DNA from: Tieghemiomyces parasiticus
Taxonomy: Eukaryota; Kickxellomycota; Dimargaritomycetes; Dimargaritales; Dimargaritaceae
Direction of reading: 5' to 3'
DNA length: 31,475 bases
Assembly: GCA_027575765.1 (NCBI GenBank)
Contig: JANBPT010000544.1
Coordinates: 1 to 31,475 of the forward strand
Positions 1-9,154 of this stretch are shown here, piece by piece. The translations under genes were made by a program, and so were the position numbers. The number at the start of each line of letters is the position of its first letter. Position 1 is the stretch's first letter. The notes beneath the pieces are model-generated. The model searched no databases. It was given only the letters and a program-made list of their open reading frames with translations, and was not told the origin of the DNA.

Positions 1-75
1 TCGATTTGGCCCGATCTTAAGGCGTACGTCCGTGAGGAACGGGTTACCGTTCTTATGATGCCGCGGTTGCCTTAA
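1..75 (+). CDS. C-terminal end of an unidentified protein (partial)
   Basis: Frame 1 is open from the first base and ends at TAA 73-75, giving 24 residues that end in VLMMPRLP. The other two plus frames close earlier, and codon choice is GC-rich like the confirmed exons in this window. I infer the last bit of a gene whose body lies to the left. No family can be named from so few residues. The stretch also contains nested inverted repeats (CTTAAGGC near 16-23 with GCCTTAAG near 69-76), so a structured non-coding origin is an alternative. Confidence 0.3.
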   Translation, partial: SIWPDLKAYVREERVTVLMMPRLP

Positions 76-348
76 GTGTGGGGTTTGACCTTATATATAT
101 ATATATTATGGTTTGGTTAGTCGGGAGCGAGGGAAATATACCATTACCACCGCCAGCACCCCTCCTCAATCGTTGGCAGTTTCATACGACCTGATCGTTC
201 AACATTAAAGATATTATGAGGTCTCTTTACGTAAGGTTTTTAATAAGCTAGTGCCTGAGACGGGAATTAAGCAAACAACAAGACAAGTAAAAGCGCGGGC
301 AGCGGGATATGGTCCAACGGAACGAGGTGCGTGCAGAAGTATGAAAAA

Positions 349-545
349 GGGGAAAGCCCCAAGAGCGAGGGAGAATCGATTCCCCGACCCTTATAACCTC
401 ACCGGCGGTTCTGCTAACACGCCGGTTCTTGCACTAGGCTGGTCCATGAGCCTAGTCGGATGATTCATCAGCGGCGGTTGTCAGGCCGTTGGTTTTGCCC
501 GCTGCTGCGTGGCTCACCTTCTGCCGGAGTGTGGGTGACTCACCC
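349..545. other. Cluster of inverted repeats, candidate structured RNA
   Basis: Five short inverted repeats follow each other. They are GGGG/CCCC at 349-360; the palindrome GAATCGATTC at about 372-381 inside a longer G/C stem; ACCGGCG (401-407) with CGCCGGT (420-426); ACTAGGCT (433-440) with AGCCTAGT (449-456), a perfect 8-bp stem with an 8-nt loop; and GGGTGA with TCACCC at 533-545. A TA-rich stretch at 91-112 lies upstream and a T6 run near 693-698 downstream, as in a Pol III unit. I could not match it to RNase P, RNase MRP, SRP or spliceosomal RNA, so only the structure is claimed. Confidence 0.3.
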
Positions 546-848
546 GGGGGGGGGGAGGGGCTGGATCATCCACCACAATAAAATTTACATCCGTCATAAC
601 ATGGAAAGCGCTGGATGTCGAAGGACAGAAACTAAAAACCGGGTATGTCCCCCCCTCCCTTGTTACCGCCGCTTTCCTGGTCCTTCAGGTTATTATTTTT
701 TGGGAACTTCTGATTCGTCTATGACGGGTTTGGGAGTCTGACAACATCAACCAGCTTGTATATGAAAATAAAGAATCTAGCTAGCCAAGTAGTATTCCGC
801 TTAAATACGGTGGTGGGTTTTTTAATCTCAACGTGATAGACAAACACC

Positions 849-1207
849 GTGAGGGCGGGAGTAGAGATGAGAAGAGAGAGGGGGGGAAGAACGACAAACT
901 AAAAGTCGAAAGGGGGAGAGATATGGAAGGGAAGGGGGGGGGGGCGGGACAAGAAGTCCACACAAAGAGTTTTCTTTTAAGCGACTAAAATACGAGCCGT
1001 GATGGTTAAAAATAGTTGCAAAGTTGAGTGGGTTATAAAGGGGGGGTAAAGTAAACAAAAAATAAAATATAAAAAAGAAATGATGAAATATATACCCTTT
1101 CCCAGAGAATGTTCAGAAGTGGTAGTTGTGGATGATGGGGAAGAGGAGAGGAGTGAGAGAAAGAGTGTATTGAAGGGGAAGGAGGGAAAAAAAGAGGGGA
1201 GAAGGGG
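849..1207. repeat. Polypurine (plus) / polypyrimidine (minus) tracts
   Basis: Two stretches, about 849-960 and 1131-1207, are almost purely A and G on the plus strand, with runs of G up to ten long. They lie just past the stop codon of the minus-strand Hsp110 gene, so its transcript would read through them as pyrimidine-rich RNA. They could be mirror-repeat (H-DNA-forming) or simply low-complexity 3' flank. Confidence 0.6.
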
Positions 1208-1239
1208 TACCGCCTCCCTTTTAGAACATACCCGCATAT

Positions 1240-1261
1240 ACACACACATACACACACACAC
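1240..1261 (+). repeat. (CA)n microsatellite
   Basis: An imperfect CA dinucleotide run, interrupted once by TA, sits about 22 bases past the Hsp110 stop codon, probably in its 3' UTR. Confidence 0.9.
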
Positions 1262-1283
1262 TGCACACAGAGAGATAAATGCA

Positions 1284-3912
1284 CTAATCCACGTCCATCT
1301 CACCGGCGTTCTTACCCGGCGCCTGGTTCTCGGCCTTGGCCTCGGGGGCGGCAGGGGTGGGGGGAGTAGCAGTGGCGGAGGGCTCGGGGGTAGCCGGCTT
1401 GGGCTTAGGCTTCGACAGGATGGGGGTCGCAAACTGGGCCAGTTCGGCGCGCTCGTTGTTGATTTGGGCGGCGGTGACGGCGGGCTTGGCGGCGTACTTG
1501 GGCAGACCCTCCTGGGTAGCCAGGGCCGTCTCGAGCCACTCGCGGGCCTTGAGGGCCCGGTCGGCGACCTTCTTCTTATCCTCGGCCGAGATGTGGGCGT
1601 ACCGCTCCTCCTGGCGGGTGGCGCTCACGAGGAACTTTTGCACCGTGTCTTGCAGCAGGTTGGCCGCCTTGGGCACCAACTCGGCCTCGCGCTGGCGTCC
1701 CGCCGCCGCATCACCGACCTGGCGGAGCTTGGTCAGCCGCTCCACGTATACGCTCTTGGTGGCATCGTCACCATCGCCGTACAGCCACTCCTCCGTGTCG
1801 TTCAGTTCCCGCACGAACCCTTCGTAGGCCTTGGGGTCAATGTAAGCCTTGAGCGGGCCCTCGGCCTTGGAACGCATCTCGTACACGTATTCCTCCACCT
1901 CGTTCTTCTTGTGCTCGGTGTCCACCACCAACTTGTCGACCGATGACATCTCGCCCTCGTCCGAACGCAGCTTGTTGACCGTATCCACCGACAGGCCGGT
2001 CGTACCGGAAACCACGGGCAGATCCTGCTTGCGCACCAGCTTCTTGGTCTTCTTGGGGGCCGGGGCGGCCGCGGGCGTGCCCTCGGCAGACTCGCTCGGG
2101 GTAGCGTCGGAGGTCGTGGGGGCAGCATCCATACCGGCCTCAGCGGCGGCCAGGGCGGCCTCTTCCTCGTCCTCACCTTCGCCGGCGGCCTCCTCAACCA
2201 CGTAGGCGCTCTCCACGTTTAAGATGCCGTGGATGTTGAGACGGGCCTTGACCTTGACGGTGCTCAGTTCACCCTTGGCGTCGGGGGTGACGTTCTTGAT
2301 GCTGAAGCGGCCGATCCAGGGCTTGATACCGGAGGGCAGCTCGGCAGGGGAGGCGTAGTAAGCCTCAATGTCGAAAGGCTGGCGGCGGTAGAAGGTCAGG
2401 ATCTTGGTACTGGGCACTACGTTGTTCCGCGGGAAGGCCACCAGCTCGCAGTCGGCGGGGGTCTCCTTAACGGGCTCCCACACGAACTTGATGGGGTAGC
2501 TGTTGGTGTCGCGCACCTGGAACTCGCGCACCTTGAAGGCCGGCGAGAGCATGGCACACTGCAGGGCGCAGCCGCGGGCCACGGCCTCGTCTTGGTTCAG
2601 GGTGAAGCTCAGCTCGCGCTGGAAAAAGTCAGTCAGACGCTGCTTGACAGCCGGGATGCGGGTGCTGCCACCCACCACCTCGACAAAGTCAATGTCCTGG
2701 ACCTGGAGGCCCGAGTTGTCCAGGGCCTGCTGCAGGGGAAGGACCATGCGCTCCAGGAGGGGGTTGACCAGGGTCTCGAATTCCTCGCGGTCCATGAGGG
2801 CGCTCACGTCCATGTCGTCCATGATGTTCTCGACGTTGAGCATGGCCTGCGGGTTGGCCGACAAGATCTTCTTGAGCTTCTCACATCCGACGCGCAGACG
2901 GAGCATGGCCTTCTTGTTGCTGCGAATGTCAACCTTCTTGGTGTTCATGAAGTGGTCGCAGAAGTGCTCAACCAGAACCTCGTCAATGTAGCGGCCACCG
3001 AGATGGCGGTCGAAGGCGGTAGACTTGATGTGCAATTGGCCCTTACGGAAGCCCACGATGGCCACGCTGTAGGTGGTGTGGCCCATGTCAACGAAGGCCA
3101 CGTGCCGGGTGGTGTCCTCGGGCAGATCGGTCTTGGTGATACCGTAGGCCAGGGAGGCGGCGGCGGTGTCCGACATGAGGCGGAGCACGTTGAGACCGGC
3201 AATCTCGGCGGCGCTCAGCACGTTGCGGCGCTGGCTGTCGGTATACCAGCCGGGCACCGAGATAACCACGTCCGACACGGGGGACTTGAGCTCGTTGGCG
3301 GCAGTGGTGCGCAGCTTAGCCAAATACATGGCCACCAGCTGGGTGGCGCTGAAAGTCTGCTCGGAGCCGAGGTAGTTGACCCGGACGCCAACCTCGCCGT
3401 CAACGTCACACAGCGGGGCGGTGATGAACGTGCTCTCAATCTCCTGGATGTCCTTGTCATTGTAAGACCGGCCCACCAGGCGCTTGAGGCTGGCAACGGT
3501 GTTGCGGAAGTTGGAGATCTCCTGAGTCTTGGCAGCCTCACCGAGGTAGCGCTGCTTGGGGCCAAATGATACTAGGGAACTGTTACGAAGGGTCAGGAGG
3601 GGGCAGAATAGGGTGGGAACAAAAAAGGGAGTGGCCGCGTCAGTATAAAAAAGAATAACAACGTGAGATGGGTGGCCCACCGGCCACCAGATCAGGGAGG
3701 GGCCACGGATCTCGGAGTAGATCTAAATCAAGGCCGCTATGCGGGCATACACCTCTCCCGGAAGGAGCCGCCACGCTCTACGGGTAATAGGTTAACGGTA
3801 CTTACGGAGTAGTGCGGTTCGAAACCTCGTTGCACACAATGTCGATACCGCGGTTGCGGGCGACGGCAATGAGGGACTGCAGGTTGCCGAAATCGATACC
3901 GACGACGGACAT
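1284..3912 (-). CDS. SSE1: Hsp110-family chaperone (Sse1-like), two exons
   Basis: Join of exon 1 (3912-3806) and exon 2 (3579-1284), giving 800 aa. The 226-nt intron has donor GTAAG and acceptor CAG and restores the conserved stretch [19 protein letters not shown]. Hsp110 proteins are nucleotide-exchange factors and holdases for cytosolic Hsp70. Seen: an N-terminal ATPase fold starting [11 protein letters not shown], the second phosphate loop VDMGHTTYS, the adenosine motif [12 protein letters not shown] and the Hsp110 signature [20 protein letters not shown]. An acidic and Ala/Pro-rich insertion with GEDEEE and a lysine cluster lies in the substrate-binding part, where Hsp110s carry their characteristic loop. 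The C-terminus is a Pro/Ala/Lys-rich tail ending MDVD. Length is between yeast Sse1 (about 693 aa) and animal Hsp110 (about 850 aa). ATG 3912 is chosen because it gives the family N-terminus directly. The frame runs 5' past the acceptor to 3680, but that part is intron. Confidence 0.95.
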
Positions 3913-4958
3913 GATGGGCAAGTAAGGTTAGAGAAGAATGAAAGAGGGAGGGGGTATTACTAGTAGTGATCAGTGATGAACCGGGTTGAGATGAAATCGG
4001 AAGGGGTGATGGGTCAACAAAGTGCTAAGAGTGTAGGCTGACGAAAGAGTGAGGGGGGGAGGGAAAGCACAGGTCAACTATGAGCGGGGCAGGGCTGGCA
4101 GATAAGGCGCGCACTGGACGACGAGGACGTGTTGGTGTGGACCCTTGTGGTTGCCCGGGGCCGCTGGTCCACAGGCTTCGGTGGGCCTGTCTCTGGCTAC
4201 CCAAGATCCCCGGGCGTCATGGGCCGGCGTGGCAAGGACGAGAACCATAGATTCCCTTCCCCCCTCCCGGCTTACCTTCGGGCGGAAAAAAAAAAGGCGG
4301 GCCGGTATGGGAAAGGGTGAGGTTTGGGCGGGTTGACGCTGGAAAGGAAGGCAGTGGAACAACCATAGTGCCGAGTAGGCTGGATCGGGCATGAGGGCGG
4401 ACAGGGAAGGCTGTAGAAGGTGATGGTGCGACTGCGCCATTAGCACATCGATCCAATGGGGTCAGAGGGGGAGGGCACGTTGGGCTGTTCTATAGGCGGT
4501 ATAAGGGGGTGGCGGCCAGCGTAAAGAAAGAAGGCATAGGCGGGTCCGAATAATAGGCTTCAGGAATAACGAAGCTGGTGCCATAAAGGGCAGGGTGTGT
4601 GGATAGATCGCGGTAAAGTGAATGGAGGGGACACACAAGGAATCATTCCAGTGCCTTCAAGCCGCTACTCGTCTATTGCCCCTACCAGACCTTCAGCTTG
4701 GTAACTCGAGCCTACGTGAATCCTCTAGAAAGATGCCGGGAGGTTGTTGAGGTGACACAGCGGCTTAATTTTCCTCTTTTCCCTTATTAGCTAATTTGTG
4801 CCCAGCCGTGAGTCCGCTTCCTCGTGGGGGCTTCCACCATTGTTCACTGGTAGCTCCCTACAGAGCAGGGATTTATTCTTCAAGGCCGTTAGATTTCGTG
4901 TGAGACAAAATTAATGATAGCAGTAACAACCGAGCTAGTTGCAGCTCGCTCCAAAAAA
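3913..4958. other. Upstream region of the Hsp110 gene, no gene seen
   Basis: The first few hundred bases are the promoter and 5' UTR of the minus-strand Hsp110 gene. They contain several AGGGG motifs (CCCCT on the coding strand, the core of fungal stress-response elements) and one heat-shock-like TTC-AG-GAA at 4559-4566. Open frames at 4078-4456 have proline-rich, low-complexity translations and no recognisable domain. The remainder to the 5S gene is AT-richer and featureless. Confidence 0.5.
4559..4573. promoter_or_regulatory. Possible heat-shock element of the Hsp110 gene
   Basis: TTCAGGAATAACGAA contains the inverted pair TTCnnGAA of a heat-shock element and a further GAA one gap away, about 650 nt upstream of the Hsp110 start codon. 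Hsp110 genes are commonly under HSF control. A single pair arises often by chance and the distance is large, so this is weak. Confidence 0.25.
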
Positions 4959-4960
4959 AA
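4953..4960 (-). terminator. Pol III T-run terminator of the 5S gene
   Basis: Eight A on the plus strand, read as T8 on the minus strand, overlap and follow the 3' end of the 5S rRNA helix I. This is the normal RNA polymerase III termination signal. Confidence 0.85.
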
Positions 4961-5076
4961 TTGCGGCACCGACTATTCCCAAGTGGTCACCCACCTTAGT
5001 ACTAAATCGGCTGAAACATGCTTAACTTCGCAGATCTAACGGGATGCGGTGCTTACATCTCCATATGGCCGCAACT
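4959..5076 (-). rRNA. 5S ribosomal RNA, dispersed single copy
   Basis: On the minus strand the sequence starts AGTTGCGGCCATA and ends TGCCGCAATT. The two ends pair over 9 bp (helix I, one G-U), and the length of about 118 nt is typical. The internal control region is intact: box A AGTTAAGC (minus, 5020-5027) and the C-box GGTGGGTGACC (minus, 4985-4995), which bind TFIIIA and TFIIIC. A T8 terminator follows. No 18S, 5.8S or 28S sequence is nearby, so this is a dispersed 5S gene, as in several fungal groups, rather than part of an rDNA repeat. A TATA-like TTAAATATT lies about 21-29 nt upstream. Confidence 0.93.
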
Positions 5077-5096
5077 GATGAATTTACGAGTGAATC

Positions 5097-5105
5097 AATA
5101 TTTAA
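5097..5105 (-). promoter_or_regulatory. TATA-like element upstream of the 5S gene
   Basis: TTAAATATT on the minus strand lies 21-29 nt before the 5S start, the position at which some fungal Pol III genes carry an upstream TATA element. The flank is AT-rich, so chance is possible. Confidence 0.4.
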
Positions 5106-6851
5106 TGTTGCATAACAACAACAAAGCGCACTCTGATTGGTTGATTTCTCTTACCTGTCATCCTGCGCCCTCCACTTGCTTTTATGCCTAGGCTGGCGGC
5201 AAAAGTGGCAGTTTTTTTTTGAGGGATAGACCGAGTCATTGATGTTACCTTCAACCCCTGTCTCGATTATTTCAATGAGACCACTCTAACAACATAGAAT
5301 AGGGTATTATTCATGGCATGGCGGGGGGGGGTTTATGTGCTACCTCCGAAAGTCAAGGTGACGCGTGGAGACTTTGATACCAAAGTACTTGCAGAAGATT
5401 CGTAGATAGACACTAGATAAACCAATTCCAAGCACCCAACATAGGGATGTGGTCGGAATAATCGCCGTTTCACTATAGCATTGGAATACGATATAATAAA
5501 ATTAAGTTTATACACTAGCTAGCCGTTTTATTAAGGCTGCCGGCGAATAAGTAGCATATATTCTATCCAACCACAATTGTCGTATGAAGTTCAGCAGTGG
5601 AAAGCATGTGAAGTGACGTAAGGAAAAGCATCAAGAGAGCACAGCCTAAAAAAAGCGGGGAAATAACGAACTCATGATATCAGCGGCGAATTGTGTCATC
5701 ATTAAAGGAACGCAAGGCGGAACCTCGATTAACTTGGCTGGTCGTTATTGTACTGATAATCTGAGTGAAATGCTAGTGTTTCTCACCCCGTAGCATTATG
5801 TTATGAGGGTGTGTGACCCGGGAGGGGGAGTAACTAGAGGAAAGACCGAGGGAAGGTCACTGGCAAGTAGGTCGAATTTTGAATAAAAGCAACGGTATTT
5901 ATTTACACACTTAACGAATCTACAGCTTTGGGTGATTCGTTGTCTTTAAATAGGAGTGCTTCGGGTGATGACGCAAAACCGTTCGGTGTAGCTTGATGCA
6001 CTTGGTTCCGGTGACTTTCTCCATGAGTAGGCGGATCCACAATCGAGTCGAGTTCGCTTCCGACGTCGGAAGGCCGCCGCCTTCTTAATTTTACCAAAGG
6101 ATGAGAATAATTCGTGATGGAAGTATAAGTATTCTATCGGGAGGGCAGAGCCTGAAGGGAGACGGCTTCTTCGGTCAAGGGGCTTCCTGGGGTGCGCCTT
6201 GGTTACAATAATACACCACTAAGGTCGGGCAGTTTTCCCCCTAATGCTGACCTCACTCAACACCATTTATATTATTCACTTATGCATTGCTAATATACTG
6301 AACTTGACTTTCCAAATATTAATTAAGACGTAGTATGTCTATAAGCACTGATTAAGTGTTATCCATGAATGGCTAATGTGTACTGTGACGCCCATAAACA
6401 AGACCGCATAACAGATGCGTTAGTATACAGCCTCTCCAAGTCACCTTCCGCCTGAGGTTACCAAACCTTCCATGCAGCCGCCCGGTATGCACACTAGTCC
6501 ATGAACCTTGTCACAAAGCACCCTTTAGCAATTCGGGCCTCCGCCCTCATCCATAATTCCCTCTCCGTCTGTTAACCTACTTCACATACCGTCTAGCTTT
6601 TGTTGTATTCCCACGCGCGCGCTCTCTCTCTCCCGCTACGCCTATCACACTTCTTACGCCTCCGCTTTACTAACTTTGCTATTACCCCTTCGTACACGCC
6701 TTACTTACCGTTTATTGCTTATCATTGCACTCCTAGTAAAGCCCATCACGGTCCGCACGCCCACTAATCCCCTTTAGTAGCATCACCAAAGACGGCCACT
6801 TGCGAACGATAGAATGAGTCTTACGTACCGGGGATCTGAGCCGACGGGGAC

Positions 6852-6860
6852 TATATAAAA
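6852..6860 (+). promoter_or_regulatory. Strong TATA box without a recognised gene
   Basis: TATATAAAA is a near-consensus TATA box. It is followed by about 180 nt of pyrimidine-rich sequence, as in the 5' leaders of other genes here, and then an ATG at 7042 in the context GCCGCCATG, the same context as the MIOS start. See the short ORF at 7042-7119. Confidence 0.4.
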
Positions 6861-7041
6861 GCCGGTAAGCTTATTGCCACTCAAAGGTAAAGTACGCCGC
6901 CACTTCTCTCTTTGCTTACCACTACCGCCACCGCTGCCACCCACTTCTCTTCACCATCCCTAACTTTATCACTTGCGCTATACGCACCTTCACTCCCGCC
7001 GCACCCACTGTCACCCTCATTGGCATCTCCAACCCCGCCGC

Positions 7042-7119
7042 CATGTTCGTCATTAGGTTCATCGCAGATAGGTCTCCCATGCTCAGGGGCCTTAGTTCAC
7101 CCATTGAGCGGGACATAGC
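7042..7119 (+). CDS. Short ORF downstream of a TATA box, function unknown
   Basis: ATG 7042 to TAG 7117-7119 encodes 25 residues beginning MFVIRFIADRSPM. The start context GCCGCCATG and the TATA box about 185 nt upstream look like a real Pol II promoter. The product is too short to match a family. It could be a micropeptide, the first exon of a spliced gene whose later exons I cannot recognise, or the 5' stub of a decayed gene. Confidence 0.2.
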
Positions 7120-8857
7120 ATAGTTTTCGGAGAAAAGTCGTAATCATGTGTAAGGCCAACGCTGTTTTTACGTCTCCCACACCTTTCCTAGCACACACAA
7201 TCGCTTGGAACAGTGAAAATACGTATAAAATAAGTCCCTTAATGATTCAGTGTCGATACACCTTGCACCGATACCATATTTATTATTCCCTGCTCATTGG
7301 CAAACCTCACGAGCTACCCTACCTTCCCCTCTACAGCTTCCTCTTGCGTAAGTAGGCTGCCATTTTCTACCAGTACTTGTCACATGGAAACTTTTGTGTT
7401 TCACCGTGAAGTCAGGTCCTTTCAACTGTGATCATAATGACCTTCCGGAGGGTGATAGTTATATACAAGGGAAAGGGGGTCAGCGATAGACTATATACAA
7501 ATGTGGGCGCTGGCAGTCATACTAATTTTGTATTAAGACTGGCGGTAGGGAGTCTGATATATGAAGAAGGGTCCTAGGATTACCCAAAGTCCTCGTCGGA
7601 ACCGAATAAAGGGGATAGGAAGTGATCATCCAAATATTGCAGTCATTATTAGCTGGTTCTGGCTGGAGCTTTTGTGATGGCGCTACAAGTGGATCTGATG
7701 GCGCAGCCTTTGGTCGCTGGTTTGGGTGACCACAAAGATATATTATTCAATTTCACACACATCCAATCGATAACGTATACCATTATGCGAAAGCCATTTA
7801 TAATCCACTACTGAATATTGGTAGAACCTACGATACATTGTGATAGCATGTCGGAGGCTTCTTTCTACTGGCGGAGCTGCGCAGTCTGATTTGAGTATCG
7901 GATCGAGTACAGTTGCCAATCCGGCAGGGGAAGGGGCTGGTACTACAGTGGCCTAGAGAACACTCGTTGGCAAAGTCGGGCTTTACACGGACCCGCTAGT
8001 CCAGCGCCCCTGCGTCACAGTTTCCCCTCCACCTTTCAGATCAATATGTTATAGTAATTGTCACATACTTTTTTTTCTTGTAATGCAACACAGACCATGG
8101 AAGCGCCATATCTTCAGTTTGACCAATATATTTAGCTTACGAACTTAGGGATGATTTTCCTAATATAGATTGTGATAGTAGTCTCTCCTTTTACATGGTC
8201 AGCTTCCAGGTTCACCAATAGCGATGAGGTTTGCTTATTTTCAATGCAACTATATCAGACTCCTCTTCAGCTGACCACCAAGGCCTCGAGCACCCTATCC
8301 TTGGTCGGGCAATGCTGCCAAAACCTCTACTGTCGAAGGTGCCACTCCCCATCGCCACCGACACCCACTTGTCCATTGGGGGATATGTTCACGCTCATTC
8401 ATCACCGTGGCAGGCTAATAAGACCGAATTAATCTTTCTAATTGTATGGTAGCCATGTATGGTCCCACTCCCGCCAATCCGGTCGCGGACGCCACTCTTT
8501 CTCCCCATCCTCCAGGGCTTAAAGGCCACGGTGAAACGGGCTGTGTGACTTGTCTTCCCTGCCTCGCCATTCCCACGTTACATTGTACCTGTAAAAAAAT
8601 TATAATCAAAATAACTGCAGCCGGGTCATTCTCTACTCCACGTCTCAGAGGGGGCCAGGGGGGGCGTGCGGTGAAAGATCGGCAAGGCGCTGACTCTAAG
8701 GAGACATGTCTCGCACCGTAGACCTGGAGGTGTGTGTATGGGTGGATTTTTTTAAAAAACTTTCCAGGTCACGAGCAGCGAGGTATTAACGATCCTATTC
8801 GCTCTCCAACCCAAATATAAAAATATCGGACCGACTTTACGCTCTTCTGTCTTGTGC

Positions 8858-8864
8858 TATAAAG
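8858..8864 (+). promoter_or_regulatory. TATA box of the asparaginase gene
   Basis: TATAAAG lies about 297 nt upstream of the asparaginase ATG (9155), followed by a pyrimidine-rich leader. This is the only TATA-like element in a suitable place. The implied leader of roughly 260 nt is long but acceptable. Confidence 0.45.
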
Positions 8865-9154
8865 CCGATAGAGAGCCCGACGAAGCCGCCAGCAATGCTT
8901 CTCTTTTCGCCACGCCGAGTAAAACAGCCTTCCCTACTTCGCCACTCTCCGCTTGCGTCCTTTTAATCAGGCTACCCGACCCCCCTCACTGGCCTTAGGT
9001 CCCCCTACTTCCTACCGTCCGCACCGCACATCGACCGGGCCCGAACCTCATTCGAAATCCCCTCTACTATGCAATAAGATTCGGTCCAGCTTGCCCTCAT
9101 TTGCACCTTCGTTTCCACTAGTGGCCTTTTCTAGGCCGCCACCCGCTCAACGCC

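Larger units (their letters stand above)
76..1283. other. Intergenic spacer with hairpins and purine-rich tracts
   Basis: No convincing gene. The spacer holds a (TA)n run at 92-107, a dense set of short inverted repeats at 349-545, a T6 run near 693-698, polypurine plus-strand tracts at about 849-960 and 1131-1207, and a CA microsatellite at 1240-1261. The right part is the 3' flank of the minus-strand Hsp110 gene. Several open frames overlap the purine tracts, but they are low-complexity and unlikely to be coding. Confidence 0.6.
5106..9154. other. Long gene-poor region
   Basis: No conserved protein can be recognised on either strand in about 4 kb. Notable items are an open minus frame at 6097-5903 with a polar, disordered translation but no ATG; a GCGC/CTCT low-complexity run at 6613-6633; a TATA box with a short ORF at 6852-7119; and two overlapping ORFs at 8231-8721, one ending in a cysteine-rich stretch (GCVTCLPCL). 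The last 300 bases are the asparaginase promoter. Most of this could be decayed mobile DNA or unannotated lineage-specific genes. Confidence 0.5.

Noticed and set aside
304..390. tRNA-like fragment (GGTCCAACGG, later ATCGATTCCCC)
   Set aside because: The putative T-arm lacks the TTC motif and its stem does not pair; no acceptor stem or anticodon arm can be formed.
1080..1946. 288-codon plus-strand ORF over the Hsp110 3' end
   Set aside because: Half lies in purine-rich low-complexity DNA and half is the antisense of the Hsp110 C-terminus.
2229..3569. 446-codon open frame antisense to Hsp110
   Set aside because: It mirrors the GC-rich codon use of the real gene. The translation is a Gly/Val/Leu/His-rich shadow with no domain, while the opposite strand encodes a textbook Hsp110.
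4078..4456. Overlapping proline-rich ORFs upstream of Hsp110
   Set aside because: They lie in the Hsp110 promoter/leader, with low-complexity composition and frames open on both strands at once, typical of GC-rich non-coding DNA.
5903..6097. Minus-strand open frame with polar translation
   Set aside because: It has no ATG, no recognised domain and no splice partner I could identify. It is kept only as a note in the gene-poor region.
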